DNA of 64,000 bases from Avibacterium sp. 21-586 (GTDB taxonomy: Bacteria > Pseudomonadota > Gammaproteobacteria > Enterobacterales > Pasteurellaceae): NCBI RefSeq assembly GCF_026226775.1, contig NZ_JAKKOD010000001.1, positions 1,234,501-1,298,500 of the forward strand, read 5' to 3'. The position numbers were made by a program, and so were the translations under genes. The notes beneath the pieces are model-generated. The model ran no database searches. It had not been told where the DNA came from and worked only from the letters and a program-made list of their open reading frames with translations. Positions 51,227 to 62,167 of this stretch are shown one piece after another. How positions within the stretch are numbered: position 1 is the stretch's first letter; every line of letters starts with the position of its first letter.

Positions 51227-52508
51227 TGTAAACCTCTTTGAGTACCGCTAATAAGCCTTGTGTGAGCTGGCTGAGCTGGGCGGATGAAATAATAAAAGGA
51301 GGCATAATATACACCAAATGCCCAAAAGGACGTAGCCAAATGCCTTTTTCTACAAATTTTGGCTGTAATACAGTTAAATCCACTGGGGCTTTCATTTCTA
51401 ATACGCCAATAGCACCTAATACACGCACTTTTTTCACGGATTGAAATCCCTTGGCAGGTGCTAATTCTGTTTTTAATTGCTGTTCAATCGCTTTTACCTT
51501 GCCTTGCCAATCGCTTTCCAATAATAAATCAATGGACGCACTGGCAATGGCGCAAGCGAGTGGGTTGCCCATAAAGGTTGGGCCATGCATAAAACATTTT
51601 GCTTTGCCGTTGTAAATGGTTTCGGCAATATGTGCGGTGGTGACGGTGGCGGAAAGGGTTAAATAGCCACCTGTTAAGGCTTTGCCTAAGCAGATAATAT
51701 CAGGCTTGATGTTGGTATATTCTGTGGCAAACAGTTTTCCTGTGCGCCCAAAGCCTGTGGCGATTTCATCAAAAATCAGCAAGACGCCATATTCATCACA
51801 CAAGGCGCGCGCTTTTTCTAAATAGGTCGGCGAATAAAAATACATTCCCCCCGCACCTTGCACAATGGGCTCTAAAATTAAGGCAGCAATTTCATCGCTC
51901 TTTTCTGCTAGCAAATCTTTGAGCGGCTGAATATCGGTCTCTTGCCATTGTCCGTCAAAGGTGGTTTTCGGTTGCGGTAAAAAATATTGTACAGGTAAGC
52001 CTTTAGCAAATAGGCTGTGCATTCCGGTAATCGGATCGCACACGGACATTGCGTGCCAAGTGTCGCCGTGATAGCCTGAACGAATGGTGGCGAATTTGTA
52101 ACGCTGGCTTTCACCTTTGGCTTGCTGATATTGCACCGCCATTTTCATCGCCACTTCCACCGCCACCGAACCACTATCGGCAAAGAAAATTTTATCCAAG
52201 CCCGCAGGCAATAATCGCACCAAACGCTGGGCAAGCTCGCCAGCGGGATCGTGGGTAAATCCACCGAACATAATATGGCTCATTTTCTCTAACTGATCTT
52301 TCGCTACTTGGTTCAATTTTGGGTGATTATAACCGTGCAATGCTGCCCACCAAGAAGACATTCCATCAATAAGCCGCTTGCCATTTTTCAACGTGATTTC
52401 CACTCCGTCCGCACGTTCCACTGCAAACATAGGGGCATTACTGTTAATGCTCGAGTAAGGGTGCCAGATGTGGTTTTTATCGATATTAAGGAGAGATTGT
52501 TCTTGCAT
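51219..52508 (-). CDS. bioA: Adenosylmethionine-8-amino-7-oxononanoate aminotransferase BioA
   Basis: BioA transfers an amino group from S-adenosylmethionine to 8-amino-7-oxononanoate. The 429-residue PLP enzyme has the family N-terminus [11 protein letters not shown], the cofactor motif [14 protein letters not shown] (about 245-258) and the Schiff-base lysine in [12 protein letters not shown] (about residue 276). It is first in the biotin operon and divergent from psd; no clear BirA operator was found in the 144-bp gap. Confidence 0.97.
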   Translation of the reverse strand: MQEQSLLNIDKNHIWHPYSSINSNAPMFAVERADGVEITLKNGKRLIDGMSSWWAALHGYNHPKLNQVAKDQLEKMSHIMFGGFTHDPAGELAQRLVRLLPAGLDKIFFADSGSVAVEVAMKMAVQYQQAKGESQRYKFATIRSGYHGDTWHAMSVCDPITGMHSLFAKGLPVQYFLPQPKTTFDGQWQETDIQPLKDLLAEKSDEIAALILEPIVQGAGGMYFYSPTYLEKARALCDEYGVLLIFDEIATGFGRTGKLFATEYTNIKPDIICLGKALTGGYLTLSATVTTAHIAETIYNGKAKCFMHGPTFMGNPLACAIASASIDLLLESDWQGKVKAIEQQLKTELAPAKGFQSVKKVRVLGAIGVLEMKAPVDLTVLQPKFVEKGIWLRPFGHLVYIMPPFIISSAQLSQLTQGLLAVLKEVYNE

Positions 52509-52594
52509 TTTTCTTTTATGATAAAGGAATTAATTTAAGATTTGTGAACACTACCCCCATTCCAGTGATAAATCAAGGCAAAATCCGTATATCG

Positions 52595-52622
52595 TTGCAC
52601 AAGTAGGATAAGTTGATATAAT
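52595..52622 (+). promoter_or_regulatory. Sigma-70 promoter of psd
   Basis: TTGCAC (52595-52600) and TATAAT (52617-52622) are 16 bp apart, 30 bp before the psd ATG. Confidence 0.75.
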
Positions 52623-52652
52623 CGCCCTTCCATTTTAACAAAGGAAAACCTT

Positions 52653-53537
52653 ATGACATTAAAAACGCAAATGCCTTTAACGTATTGGCAACGTGTAAAA
52701 GTGGCCTTTCAATATGTAATGCCGCAACTTTATTTAACCCAGCTTGCAGGTTGGTTTGCAAAGCAACGTTGGGGAGTGTTAACCCATTTAGCGATTAAAT
52801 TATTTGCGAAAAAATACCAAGTAAATATGCAAGAAGCACTCAAACCAAACTTTAATGATTATGCGACCTTTAATGAATTTTTTATCCGTCCTTTAGCGGA
52901 AGGGGCGAGAAAAATTGATGAAAATCCTACCGCTCTTTGTTTACCCGCAGACGGACGTGTGAGCCAACTTGGGCATATTGATGAAGAGCGTTTATTACAA
53001 GCCAAAGGACACGATTTTAGCCTTGCGGATCTGCTGGCCAATGATAAAGAATTGGTGGAGGCCTTTAAAAATGGTGAATTCGCCACAATATACCTTTCAC
53101 CGAGAGATTATCATCGTGTGCATATGCCTTGTGATGGTACATTGCGAAAAATGATTTATGTACCAGGCGAACTGTTTTCAGTTAATCCATTTTTGGCAGA
53201 ACACGTTCCGAATTTATTTGCTCGCAACGAACGTGTGATCTGCGTGTTTGATACCGAATTTGGGCAAATGGTACAAATTTTAGTGGGCGCAACCATCACA
53301 GCAAGCATTAGCACTCAATGGGCAGGCGTGATTAACCCACCGCGCAGCAAAGAGGTGAAAGTCTGGACATATAGCGGTGAAAATGCCGTGAAATTACGCA
53401 AAGGCCAAGAAATGGGCGCTTTCCAACTTGGTTCTACGGTAATTAACTTATTTCAACAAAACCAAGTAAAATTAGCCGAGCAATTAGCTGTTGATACACC
53501 TGTCCATATGGGTGAAGTATTCGCGTATAAACAGTAA
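52653..53537 (+). CDS. psd: Phosphatidylserine decarboxylase
   Basis: Psd makes phosphatidylethanolamine, a major membrane lipid, from phosphatidylserine. The 294-residue proenzyme carries the self-cleavage motif LGST (residues 259-262), where Ser261 becomes the pyruvoyl group and divides the protein into beta and alpha chains. The ATG follows AAAGGA. It precedes fklB by about 27 bp on the same strand. Confidence 0.97.
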   Translation: MTLKTQMPLTYWQRVKVAFQYVMPQLYLTQLAGWFAKQRWGVLTHLAIKLFAKKYQVNMQEALKPNFNDYATFNEFFIRPLAEGARKIDENPTALCLPADGRVSQLGHIDEERLLQAKGHDFSLADLLANDKELVEAFKNGEFATIYLSPRDYHRVHMPCDGTLRKMIYVPGELFSVNPFLAEHVPNLFARNERVICVFDTEFGQMVQILVGATITASISTQWAGVINPPRSKEVKVWTYSGENAVKLRKGQEMGAFQLGSTVINLFQQNQVKLAEQLAVDTPVHMGEVFAYKQ

Positions 53538-53563
53538 TTCATTTTTTAATAAAAGGAAAAACA

Positions 53564-54196
53564 ATGTCAGAACAATTTTTTAACCAAGTCGCTTTAGATG
53601 ATGTTTCTGCCAAAGGCAGTTACGGTATCGGTTTACAAATCGGTCAGCAATTAGTCGATAGCAAATTAGCAGTCAAAGCAGATGCAGTGGCGAAAGGGAT
53701 CTTTGATGCGTTAAATCAAAATGCTCCAGCAATTGACTTAAACGAAGTGAGCCAAGCCTTACAGCAACTGCAACAACAAGCCGCAGAAGCTGCGCAAGCA
53801 CAATTCAAAAAAATTGAAGAAGAAGGCAAAGCCTATCTTGCAGAAAATGCAAAAAAAGACGGCGTGAAAGTGACCGATTCAGGCTTACAATATGAAGTGT
53901 TAGTAGAGGGTAGCGGCAAAATCCCAAGCAAGCAAGATCAAGTTCGCATTCACTATACAGGAACATTAATTGATGGTACGGTATTTGATAGTTCGGTAAA
54001 ACGCGGACAACCAGCAGAATTTCCTGTGACCGGCGTTATTGCTGGTTGGGTTGAAGCCCTTTCAATGATGCCAGTTGGCTCAAAATGGAAACTCACCATT
54101 CCACATAATCTTGCTTATGGTGAGCGTGGGGCTGGTGCCTCAATTCCTCCATTTAGTACCCTTGTGTTTGAAGTGGAATTATTAGATATTCTTTAA
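53564..54196 (+). CDS. fklB: FKBP-type peptidyl-prolyl isomerase FklB
   Basis: FklB speeds proline isomerisation during protein folding. The 210-residue cytoplasmic protein (no signal peptide) has an N-terminal helical dimerisation domain (about 1-90) with a Gln-rich helix and a C-terminal FKBP domain ([18 protein letters not shown], about 127-144, and [13 protein letters not shown]). It follows psd closely and ends in a strong terminator. Confidence 0.92.
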   Translation: MSEQFFNQVALDDVSAKGSYGIGLQIGQQLVDSKLAVKADAVAKGIFDALNQNAPAIDLNEVSQALQQLQQQAAEAAQAQFKKIEEEGKAYLAENAKKDGVKVTDSGLQYEVLVEGSGKIPSKQDQVRIHYTGTLIDGTVFDSSVKRGQPAEFPVTGVIAGWVEALSMMPVGSKWKLTIPHNLAYGERGAGASIPPFSTLVFEVELLDIL

Positions 54197-54214
54197 TTAT
54201 CACAATCATTTTCT

Positions 54215-54242
54215 AAAGCTGGGTTTATTCCCAGCTTTTTTG
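54215..54242 (+). terminator. Rho-independent terminator after fklB
   Basis: AAAGCTGGG (54215-54223) pairs with CCCAGCTTT (54230-54238), followed by T residues. Confidence 0.92.
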
Positions 54243-54321
54243 TGCAAACTTTCCCGATCTTTTAGTCATTCCCAGATTACGCTATAATGCCAGCCACATT
54301 TATTTAGCTAAGGAATTAATT

Positions 54322-55179
54322 ATGCAAAATCCAAAAGATGATGTGCTTTATGCCCCGGTTGAGTGGGTTGATCATAGCGAAGGCTACACGGATATTCTTT
54401 ATCACAAATCCACCGATGGCATTGCTAAAATAACCATTAACCGCCCAGAAGTGCGTAACGCTTTCCGTCCGCAGACAGTGAAAGAAATGATCCACGCTTT
54501 TTCAGATGCACGTTTTGATGAAAAAGTGGGGGTGATCGTGCTAACAGGGCAAGGGGAGAAAGCCTTTTGTTCTGGCGGTGATCAAAAAGTGCGTGGCGAT
54601 TACGGCGGTTATAAAGATGACGCTGGCGTACATCACCTAAACGTGTTGGATTTTCAGCGTGATATTCGTAGTTGCCCGAAACCTGTGGTAGCAATGGTGG
54701 CAGGTTATGCGATTGGTGGTGGTCATGTATTGCATATGCTATGTGATTTAACGATATCTGCAGATAATGCTATTTATGGTCAAACAGGCCCGAAAGTGGG
54801 GTCGTTCGATGGTGGCTGGGGCGCAAGTTATATGGCGCGCATTGTAGGGCAGAAAAAAGCGCGTGAAATTTGGTTCTTATGTCGTCAATATAATGCACAA
54901 GAAGCCTTGGATATGGGCTTAGTGAACACGGTTGTGCCTTATGCAGAGTTAGAAAAAGAAACTGTACGCTGGTGTCGTGAAATGTTGCGTAACAGCCCGA
55001 TTGCATTACGTTGCTTAAAAGCTGCATTAAACGCAGATTGTGATGGACAAGCTGGCTTACAAGAGTTGGCAGGCAACGCCACAATGTTGTTCTATATGAC
55101 AGAAGAAGGGCAAGAGGGACGCAACGCCTTCAATGAAAAGCGTGCGCCAGATTTCAGCAAATTTAAACGCAATCCATAA
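54322..55179 (+). CDS. menB: 1,4-dihydroxy-2-naphthoyl-CoA synthase
   Basis: MenB closes the second ring in menaquinone (vitamin K2) synthesis. The 285-residue crotonase-fold enzyme has [14 protein letters not shown] (about 39-52), the oxyanion segment [12 protein letters not shown] (about 84-95) and [15 protein letters not shown] (about 133-147), plus the [14 protein letters not shown] stretch. It is followed by an inverted uptake-signal pair, a membrane protein gene and menC. Confidence 0.98.
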   Translation: MQNPKDDVLYAPVEWVDHSEGYTDILYHKSTDGIAKITINRPEVRNAFRPQTVKEMIHAFSDARFDEKVGVIVLTGQGEKAFCSGGDQKVRGDYGGYKDDAGVHHLNVLDFQRDIRSCPKPVVAMVAGYAIGGGHVLHMLCDLTISADNAIYGQTGPKVGSFDGGWGASYMARIVGQKKAREIWFLCRQYNAQEALDMGLVNTVVPYAELEKETVRWCREMLRNSPIALRCLKAALNADCDGQAGLQELAGNATMLFYMTEEGQEGRNAFNEKRAPDFSKFKRNP

Positions 55180-55184
55180 TCATC

Positions 55185-55221
55185 AAGTGCGGTGAAAAAT
55201 CTCAAAATTTTCACCGCACTT
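55185..55221. repeat. Inverted uptake-signal pair acting as terminator of menB
   Basis: Perfect 14-bp arms (55185-55198 and 55208-55221) are built from two opposed uptake signals, with a 9-nt loop, followed by T-rich sequence just after the menB stop. Uptake-signal pairs in this position commonly serve as terminators in Haemophilus. Confidence 0.85.
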
Positions 55222-55240
55222 TGTTTTTATTTTTAGACCA

Positions 55241-55696
55241 ATGCAAGAAATCTCTCTCAAAAAAATCATCCTATTTTGGACGGCGGTGGTGCTATTTAAT
55301 GCGGTGCTATGTTTTGCTTTTGGGCTAATGGTGTCACATGATTTTTTATCTATTTTAGGAATGATTGTGGGCATTGGCTGTTTTATTGCGTTTTATACTT
55401 TTGTAGATTACAAATTATGGACGAAGCAAAAACAGCTGTGGCGTAATGCCTTGCGACAAAGTGGTCTTATCCGTGGATGTTTTCAAATTTCGGTTTTGTC
55501 GCATTTTTCCATAGAGTTCTTCTGTGGTTTTTTGGCATTGTGTTTATTGGAAGTTTTATTTGGCGGAAATATACCGCTCTTTTGGCATAGCTTGCTTGCC
55601 ACCTTGCTTACGGGAGCATTGTTGTCTGTTATGCTAGGCATTATTTGTTTAATTTGTTTTTGGATTGCGAAGTCAGCGCGCAAAGTTAAGGAATAA
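55241..55696 (+). CDS. Uncharacterised four-pass membrane protein in the men cluster
   Basis: A 151-residue inner-membrane protein with about four hydrophobic segments (about 8-30, 34-54, 84-105 and 117-143) and positively charged loops and ends (KLWTKQKQLWRNALRQ; SARKVKE). No family motif is recognised. It lies between menB and menC on the same strand, 12 bp before menC, so it is probably expressed with menaquinone genes; a role with the membrane quinone is possible but speculative. Confidence 0.75.
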   Translation: MQEISLKKIILFWTAVVLFNAVLCFAFGLMVSHDFLSILGMIVGIGCFIAFYTFVDYKLWTKQKQLWRNALRQSGLIRGCFQISVLSHFSIEFFCGFLALCLLEVLFGGNIPLFWHSLLATLLTGALLSVMLGIICLICFWIAKSARKVKE

Positions 55697-55708
55697 AAAG
55701 GAGAAAAT

Positions 55709-56701
55709 ATGCGTTCTTATCAACTTTATCGTTATCAAATCCCAATGGATTCACAAGTGGTGCTGCGCAACCGCTTTTTAAAATTGCGCGAAGGGTTGCT
55801 TGTGCAGGTGCGTTGTGGTGAACATGAAGGTTGGGGGGAAATTGCGCCCTTGCCTGAATTTAGCCAAGAAACCTTAGAACAAGCGCAAGATCAGGCGATC
55901 CAATGGTTGAAAGATTGGGACGTAGCACGCAGTAAAAATCAAAAATTGTCCTTGGACGGATTGTATCCTTCCGTGGCTTTTGGACTAAGTTGTGCCTTGG
56001 CAGAAATGAAAGGTGAATTGCCCGAGCAAGGAAATTACCGCACCACCCCCCTTTGCTATGGCGATCCTGATGAGCTTTATGCAGAGTTGGATCAGCTTGA
56101 AGGAGAAAAAGTGGCAAAAATCAAAGTAGGCTTATACGAAGCCAATCGTGATGGCTTAATTGCCGATATGTTTTTGGAAGCCATTCCTGATCTTAAATTA
56201 CGTTTAGATGCCAATCGTGCTTGGATGCCAGCAAAAGCGCAGTTGTTTGCCAAGTATATTAAGCCTGAACATCGTGGGCGTATTCAATTTTTAGAAGAAC
56301 CTTGCAAAACACCTGAAGAAAGCCGCCAGTTCGCCGCTGAAACAGGCATTGCTATCGCGTGGGACGAAAGTGTGCGCGAGTCAAATTTTCAAGTGAAAAA
56401 AGAACCGCACTTAGCCGCAATTATTATTAAACCGACTCTAGTGGGCAGCCTTGCACGTTGTGTTGAGCTGATTGAACAGGCCCATCAACAAGGGATTATG
56501 GCGGTGATTAGCTCATCTTTAGAAAGTAGTTTTGGTTTAACTCAACTGGCTCGCATTGCACAACATTACACACCAGCTACTACGCCGGGTTTGGATACAT
56601 TAGATCTCATGCAATATCAGCTTGTTCGACCGTGGCAAGGATCAACCTTACCATTATTGGAACTGAACAGCGAAAATATCGTCAAAGTTAATATGGATTA
56701 A
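55709..56701 (+). CDS. menC: o-Succinylbenzoate synthase
   Basis: MenC dehydrates SHCHC to o-succinylbenzoate in menaquinone synthesis. The 330-residue enolase-superfamily enzyme has the lysine of KIKVGLYE (about 137-144), metal ligands in LRLDANRAW (about 168-176), FLEEPCK and AWDESVRE, and a second lysine in [17 protein letters not shown] ribosome site precedes the ATG. It is followed by aroQ after about 90 bp. Confidence 0.95.
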   Translation: MRSYQLYRYQIPMDSQVVLRNRFLKLREGLLVQVRCGEHEGWGEIAPLPEFSQETLEQAQDQAIQWLKDWDVARSKNQKLSLDGLYPSVAFGLSCALAEMKGELPEQGNYRTTPLCYGDPDELYAELDQLEGEKVAKIKVGLYEANRDGLIADMFLEAIPDLKLRLDANRAWMPAKAQLFAKYIKPEHRGRIQFLEEPCKTPEESRQFAAETGIAIAWDESVRESNFQVKKEPHLAAIIIKPTLVGSLARCVELIEQAHQQGIMAVISSSLESSFGLTQLARIAQHYTPATTPGLDTLDLMQYQLVRPWQGSTLPLLELNSENIVKVNMD

Positions 56702-56790
56702 AATTTGCATTGGTTCGACCAGCCATAAGGCAACGGCAATTTTTAGAAAAATCATTATAATGCGAAAGATTAAAGGGAAAAGGATTAATT

Positions 56791-57243
56791 ATGTCAGCAT
56801 CTGCACGAATTTTGTTACTTAATGGCCCGAATTTGAATATGCTAGGCAAACGCGAGCCAAAGCATTATGGCAGCCTTTCTTTGCCTGCCATTGAGCAACG
56901 AATGAAGGATCTTGCAGCCACACATCAAATTGAATTGAGCTGCTTCCAAGCTAACAGTGAAGAAAAACTGATCGATAAAATTCACCAAAGTTTCCAACAG
57001 GTTGATTTTATTATTATTAATCCTGCAGCATATACGCACACCAGTGTCGCACTGCGTGATGCCTTGCTTGCTGTTGCCATTCCTTTCGTGGAAGTGCATT
57101 TGTCTAATGTGCATAAACGTGAGCCGTTCCGTCATCATTCTTATTTTAGTGATGTGGCAGAAGGCGTGATTTGTGGATTAGGGGCGCAAGGCTATGAATT
57201 TGCCTTCCATTATGCCGTGCAATATTTAGCAAATAAGGCATAA
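56791..57243 (+). CDS. aroQ: Type II 3-dehydroquinate dehydratase
   Basis: AroQ performs the third step of the shikimate pathway towards aromatic compounds. The 150-residue dodecameric-type enzyme has the [18 protein letters not shown] start with catalytic Tyr (about residue 27), NPAAYTHTS (about 78-86) and [17 protein letters not shown] (about 104-120). It is followed by the accB-accC operon as in H. influenzae. Confidence 0.98.
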   Translation: MSASARILLLNGPNLNMLGKREPKHYGSLSLPAIEQRMKDLAATHQIELSCFQANSEEKLIDKIHQSFQQVDFIIINPAAYTHTSVALRDALLAVAIPFVEVHLSNVHKREPFRHHSYFSDVAEGVICGLGAQGYEFAFHYAVQYLANKA

Positions 57244-57414
57244 TTTGCCGAAAATTTCGCAAAATTGACAGAATTTTGTCGCAAAAAGGATCGTTTTCAG
57301 GTAATCTTTGCCACGGAAATTTAAGTTTAAAAAGCACCGCACTTTAGTTTTTATGATTTTTATATTAAATCAACCAAAGTGCGGTGAAAAGTATTGACAT
57401 TTTAGGAAAAAACT

Positions 57415-57870
57415 ATGGATATTCGTAAAATTAAAAAACTCATCGAATTAGTTGAAGAATCGGGCATTATGGAGCTTGAAATTTCTGAAGGCGAAGAATC
57501 TGTTCGTATTAATCGTGGTTCACCTTCAGCCACTGCGGTGCAATATACCATTCCAAGCCCAGCACCTGTTGCACAACCTACCGCACCAGTTCAGCCAACC
57601 CCAGTTGCTGAAGTGCCTGCGGTTACGGAAGTATCAGGTCATCAAGTGCGCTCACCAATGGTGGGAACGTTCTACCGCAGCCCAAGCCCAGATGCCAAAC
57701 CATTTGTTGAAGTGGGACAAACCGTGAAAGTGGGCGATGCCCTTTGTATTGTTGAAGCAATGAAAATGATGAACCGTATTGAAGCTGACAAAGCGGGTGT
57801 GGTAAAAGCGATCTTAATTAATGATGGCGAACCTGTTGAGTTTGATGAGCCGTTAATCGTTATCGAATAA
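57415..57870 (+). CDS. accB: Biotin carboxyl carrier protein of acetyl-CoA carboxylase
   Basis: AccB carries biotin between the two active sites of acetyl-CoA carboxylase. The 151-residue protein has an N-terminal domain, a Pro/Ala/Thr-rich linker (about residues 45-75) and a C-terminal biotinyl domain with the lysine in VEAMKMMN (about residue 117). An uptake-signal pair (57336-57385) lies upstream. It precedes accC by 58 bp. Confidence 0.98.
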   Translation: MDIRKIKKLIELVEESGIMELEISEGEESVRINRGSPSATAVQYTIPSPAPVAQPTAPVQPTPVAEVPAVTEVSGHQVRSPMVGTFYRSPSPDAKPFVEVGQTVKVGDALCIVEAMKMMNRIEADKAGVVKAILINDGEPVEFDEPLIVIE

Positions 57871-57928
57871 TTCATTTCTATTTAGGCGGAGCAATCACTC
57901 TGCCTTACAATTCTAAGAGATAATTCTT

Positions 57929-59275
57929 ATGTTAGAAAAAGTTGTTATTGCCAATCGTGGAGAAATTGCCTTACGTATTTTACGTGCTTGTAAAGAATTA
58001 GGTATTAAAACCGTTGCGGTTCATTCCACTGCGGATCGTGATCTCAAACACGTTTTGTTAGCAGATGAAACCGTTTGTATTGGTCCTGCGCCTTCAACCA
58101 AAAGTTATTTGAATATCCCTGCTATTATTGCAGCAGCAGAAGTAACAGGGGCCGATGCTATTCATCCAGGCTATGGCTTTTTATCTGAAAATGCCGATTT
58201 TGCTGAGCAAGTAGAGCGATCAGGCTTCACTTTTATCGGTCCTACTGCGGACGTAATCCGTTTAATGGGGGATAAAGTTTCCGCTATCAATGCAATGAAA
58301 AAAACTGGGGTACCTTGTGTACCGGGTTCTGACGGCCCTGTTGGCATCGATATGAAGAAAAACAAAGAAATTGCCAAACGCATTGGTTATCCTGTGATTA
58401 TTAAAGCCTCTGGAGGCGGCGGTGGTCGTGGTATGCGCGTTGTACGTGATGAAAATTCCTTAGAAGAATCAATTGCGATGACTAAAGCGGAAGCCAAAGC
58501 AGCATTTAATAACGATATGGTTTATATGGAAAAGTATCTAGAAAATCCACGCCATATTGAAATCCAAGTGTTAGCAGATACGCACGGTAATGCGGTTTAT
58601 TTAGCAGAGCGTGATTGCTCAATGCAACGCCGTCATCAAAAAGTGGTAGAAGAAGCACCAGCACCAGGCATTACCGAAGAAATGCGCCGTGATATTGGTT
58701 CACGTTGTGCTAAAGCCTGCGTGGAAATTGGCTACCGTGGTGCAGGGACATTTGAATTCTTATATGAAAACGGTGAGTTTTACTTTATCGAAATGAATAC
58801 TCGTATTCAGGTGGAACATCCTGTAACTGAGATGATTACTGGCGTGGACTTGGTGAAAGAGCAATTATTAATCGCTTCAGGCCTACCGCTTTCTATCAAA
58901 CAAGAAGACATTAAAGTGCGCGGCCACGCCATTGAATGTCGTATCAATGCGGAAGATCCGAAGAGCTTCTTACCTTCACCTGGTAAAATCGATCATTTAC
59001 ACGCACCGGGTGGTTTAGGCGTACGTTGGGATTCGCATATTTACACAGGATATAGCGTGCCACCGCATTATGATTCAATGATCGCAAAATTAATCACTTA
59101 TGGAGATACCCGTGAAGTGGCCATTCGCCGTATGCAAAATGCCTTGGCTGAAACCATTATCAGCGGAATTAAAACCAATATTCCACTGCACGAATTGATC
59201 CTATCCGATGAAAACTTCCAAAACGGTGGCACAAATATCCACTATTTAGAGAAGAAACTAGGAATGCACGATTAA
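57929..59275 (+). CDS. accC: Biotin carboxylase subunit of acetyl-CoA carboxylase
   Basis: AccC carboxylates the biotin on AccB using ATP and bicarbonate. The 448-residue ATP-grasp enzyme starts [18 protein letters not shown], has the glycine-rich loop [12 protein letters not shown] (about 159-170), the [15 protein letters not shown] segment and the [14 protein letters not shown] catalytic stretch (about 288-301). A terminator follows. Confidence 0.98.
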   Translation: MLEKVVIANRGEIALRILRACKELGIKTVAVHSTADRDLKHVLLADETVCIGPAPSTKSYLNIPAIIAAAEVTGADAIHPGYGFLSENADFAEQVERSGFTFIGPTADVIRLMGDKVSAINAMKKTGVPCVPGSDGPVGIDMKKNKEIAKRIGYPVIIKASGGGGGRGMRVVRDENSLEESIAMTKAEAKAAFNNDMVYMEKYLENPRHIEIQVLADTHGNAVYLAERDCSMQRRHQKVVEEAPAPGITEEMRRDIGSRCAKACVEIGYRGAGTFEFLYENGEFYFIEMNTRIQVEHPVTEMITGVDLVKEQLLIASGLPLSIKQEDIKVRGHAIECRINAEDPKSFLPSPGKIDHLHAPGGLGVRWDSHIYTGYSVPPHYDSMIAKLITYGDTREVAIRRMQNALAETIISGIKTNIPLHELILSDENFQNGGTNIHYLEKKLGMHD

Positions 59276-59292
59276 TTGCATTATTTGATCGA

Positions 59293-59319
59293 AAGGCGTT
59301 TTAGATAACGCCTTTTTTA
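59293..59319 (+). terminator. Rho-independent terminator after accC
   Basis: AAGGCGTT (59293-59300) pairs with AACGCCTT (59307-59314), followed by T residues. The remaining sequence to 59563 holds no gene that can be supported. Confidence 0.9.
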
Positions 59320-59563
59320 TTACGGAATTTTTTCTTTATTTCGTATAAAAGAGCGGTGCAAAATTGCGACATTATTTTCGCGAAAAATATTCCTACTAAT
59401 CTCTTTTCTTGATCAACAGCAATAACGATTAATCAACAGTTTTCAGCATATTTAAGGTGATTTTTGTCGATATATTTTGCTAAGATTAGGCGGGCGAACA
59501 ACGAGGTTCGCCCTCGATTTTGCTAGCAATAAAGGTGAAAAATACAGGAGTGCAACTCACACT

Positions 59564-59827
59564 ATGAAACAACATTCTCGTTATCAACAAGCGACAAAAG
59601 AAGCGCGTTGGGCATTTGGATTGACCTTGCTTTATGTGCTGGGGTGGTGTCTATGTGCTTATTTGCCAAAAGGGCAGCAAGGGCCTTTGGGCTTTCCGCT
59701 TTGGTTTGAGTTGGCTTGTATTTATTTGCCCGTGCTATTTATTGTGGTGGCTTATTGGGTCGTAAAAATCGTCTATCAAGAGATTGATTTAGAAAATATT
59801 GAGATAGAAAACAAGGACGTTGAATAA
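59564..59827 (+). CDS. yhdT: YhdT-family small membrane protein
   Basis: An 87-residue two-pass inner-membrane protein of the YhdT (DUF997) family: hydrophobic segments at about residues 17-35 and 45-68, a positive N-terminus, and an acidic tail (EIDLENIEIENKDVE). Function unknown; in E. coli yhdT also sits before panF, so it may assist that symporter. The ATG at 59564 is preferred; the longer frame upstream has no family support. It is followed by panF. Confidence 0.85.
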   Translation: MKQHSRYQQATKEARWAFGLTLLYVLGWCLCAYLPKGQQGPLGFPLWFELACIYLPVLFIVVAYWVVKIVYQEIDLENIEIENKDVE

Positions 59828-59840
59828 GGATATAGGAACA

Positions 59841-61268
59841 ATGAATCTCGGCATTATTTTCCCTTTAGTAATTTACCTTGCCTTTGTTTTTGGCGCAGCG
59901 ATTTATGCTTATGCAAAACGTTCCAAAGGAGATTTTTTGACAGAATATTATGTGGGTAATCGGTCAATGACAGGTTTTGTACTCGCGATGACCACCGCAT
60001 CCACCTATGCCAGTGCAAGCTCTTTTGTGGGTGGGCCGGGCGCGGCGTATAAATTTGGCTTGGGCTGGGTGTTGCTCGCAATGATTCAAGTGCCAGCAGT
60101 ATGGTTAGCTCTAGGTGCGCTCGGAAAAAAATTCGCTTTACTCTCGCGTGAAAGTAAAGCCTTAACGATCAATGACTTATTACTTTATCGTTATAAAAAC
60201 AAATATTTAGTTTGGGTTTCTTGTATCGCCTTGCTCATCGCCTTTTTTGCCGCAATGACCGTGCAATTTATCGGTGGTGCGCGCTTGTTAGAAACCACCA
60301 TTGGCATTAGCTACACCAATGCGCTACTGATTTTTGCCGTTACCGTAGGGCTTTACACCTTTATTGGCGGATTTCGTGCCGTGGTGCTAACCGATACCAT
60401 TCAAGGAACGGTGATGATTCTTGGCACGATCATTTTGCTCGGTGCGACCATTTATGCCGCTGGCGGAGTAGAAAGCGCGGTGCAAAAACTTAACGAAATT
60501 GACCCGCACTTAACCAGCCCTTATGGGCCAAATGATATGCTCGGCTTTCAGTTTATGGCCTCTTTCTGGATTTTAGTCTGTTTTGGCGTAGTAGGCTTGC
60601 CACACACTGCGGTGCGTTGTATGGCGTTTAAAGACAGCAAAGCCTTGCATAACGGAATGTTAATCGGCACAGTGGTACTGGCTTTAGTGATGCTGGGTAT
60701 GCACCTTTCGGGAGCGTTAGGGCGTGCAATTCTGCCTGCCTTAGAAGTGCCAGATCAGGTGATCCCAACCTTAATGTTGCAAGTGCTACCGCCAATTGTC
60801 GCAGGGATCTTCCTTGCCGCACCAATGTCTGCCATTATGTCCACCATTGACGCGCAACTGATTCAATCATCATCAATTTTTGTGAAGGATTTATATCTCA
60901 GCGCCAAGCCTGAAATGGCACAAAATCAGAAAAAAATTAGCTGGATTTCTTCAATAATTACGCTAATTTTGACCGCACTTTTGATCTTGGCTGCGTTAAA
61001 TCCCCCACAAATGATCATCTGGCTCAACCTTTTCGCCTTTGGGGGCTTGGAGGCCGCCTTTTTATGGGTAATCGTGCTGGGACTATATTGGCAAAAAGCC
61101 AATGCTGTTGGTGCAATTTGCTCAATGGTGGTGGGCTTGGGCAGCTATGTAGGCTTAACGGCCGCAAGTATTAAACTGTTTGATTTTCACGCCATTGTGC
61201 CGTCTTTATTGTTTGGCTTAATTGCCTTTTTGATTGGCAACAAATTTGGCGAAAACGCAACAAAATAA
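59841..61268 (+). CDS. panF: Sodium/pantothenate symporter
   Basis: PanF imports pantothenate (vitamin B5) with sodium, supplying coenzyme A synthesis. The 475-residue SSS-family transporter has about 12-13 membrane segments, the sodium-site region ASTYASASSFVGGPG (about 50-65) and GLPHTAVRCMAFKD (about 254-267). The ATG at 59841 behind AGGA is preferred to an in-frame TTG seven codons upstream that overlaps yhdT. It precedes prmA by 17 bp. Confidence 0.96.
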   Translation: MNLGIIFPLVIYLAFVFGAAIYAYAKRSKGDFLTEYYVGNRSMTGFVLAMTTASTYASASSFVGGPGAAYKFGLGWVLLAMIQVPAVWLALGALGKKFALLSRESKALTINDLLLYRYKNKYLVWVSCIALLIAFFAAMTVQFIGGARLLETTIGISYTNALLIFAVTVGLYTFIGGFRAVVLTDTIQGTVMILGTIILLGATIYAAGGVESAVQKLNEIDPHLTSPYGPNDMLGFQFMASFWILVCFGVVGLPHTAVRCMAFKDSKALHNGMLIGTVVLALVMLGMHLSGALGRAILPALEVPDQVIPTLMLQVLPPIVAGIFLAAPMSAIMSTIDAQLIQSSSIFVKDLYLSAKPEMAQNQKKISWISSIITLILTALLILAALNPPQMIIWLNLFAFGGLEAAFLWVIVLGLYWQKANAVGAICSMVVGLGSYVGLTAASIKLFDFHAIVPSLLFGLIAFLIGNKFGENATK

Positions 61269-61285
61269 ACTAAGAAGGAAAAATT

Positions 61286-62167
61286 ATGGCTTGGGTTCAA
61301 ATCCGCATTAATAGTACTAATCAACAAGCGGAAACGATCAGTGATTACTTAGAAGAAATCGGTTCGGTTTCGGTAACCTTTATGGATAGCCAAGACACCC
61401 CGATTTTTGAACCGCTTCCTGGGGAAACCCGTCTGTGGGGCAATACTGATGTTATCGCCTTATTTGATGCTGAAACGGATATGCAACAAATTGTCAGCTT
61501 ACTGAAAAATGCGGGACATTTAAGCGAAGAAACCGCTTATAAAATTGAACAAATTGAAGATAAAGATTGGGAACGTGAATGGATGGATAATTTCCACCCA
61601 ATGCAGTTTGGTAAGCGCTTATGGATTTGTCCAAGTTGGCGTGAAGTGCCAGATGAAAATGCAGTGAACGTGATGCTCGATCCCGGTTTGGCTTTTGGAA
61701 CTGGCACGCACCCGACCACGGCATTGTGTTTAGAATGGCTCGATAGCCTAGATCTGAATGGCAAAACGGTGATCGATTTTGGTTGTGGCTCAGGGATTTT
61801 AGCGATCGCCGCGTTGAAGTTAGGGGCGAAAAGTGCCATCGGCATTGATATTGATCCGCAAGCCATTTTAGCCAGCCGCAACAACGCAGAGCAAAATGGT
61901 GTGAGCGACCGCCTACAACTCTTTTTAGCCAAAGACGCACCGCAAGATCTGCAAGCCGATGTGGTGGTGGCCAATATCTTAGCAGGGCCATTAAAAGAAC
62001 TCGCACCAACCATCAGCCAGCTCGTAAAAGCACAAGGAGAATTAGGTTTATCAGGTATTTTAGAAACCCAAGCACAATCTGTCTGCGAAGCCTATCAACA
62101 TCAATTTGCCCTTGATCCCGTAGCAATCCGCGAGGAATGGTGTCGGATTACAGGAAAGCATAAATAA
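61286..62167 (+). CDS. prmA: Ribosomal protein L11 methyltransferase
   Basis: PrmA trimethylates ribosomal protein L11. The 293-residue protein has an N-terminal L11-binding domain (about 1-100) and a SAM domain with [19 protein letters not shown] (about 161-179), IDIDPQA and the [10 protein letters not shown] motif (about 230-239). It lies 17 bp after panF, a known pairing. In many gammaproteobacteria dusB-fis follow; here rpoB does, after a long gap. Confidence 0.98.
   Translation: MAWVQIRINSTNQQAETISDYLEEIGSVSVTFMDSQDTPIFEPLPGETRLWGNTDVIALFDAETDMQQIVSLLKNAGHLSEETAYKIEQIEDKDWEREWMDNFHPMQFGKRLWICPSWREVPDENAVNVMLDPGLAFGTGTHPTTALCLEWLDSLDLNGKTVIDFGCGSGILAIAALKLGAKSAIGIDIDPQAILASRNNAEQNGVSDRLQLFLAKDAPQDLQADVVVANILAGPLKELAPTISQLVKAQGELGLSGILETQAQSVCEAYQHQFALDPVAIREEWCRITGKHK

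Noticed and set aside
61494-62013. Two overlapping long frames antisense to prmA
   Set aside because: Shadow frames of prmA, with composition typical of antisense translation.
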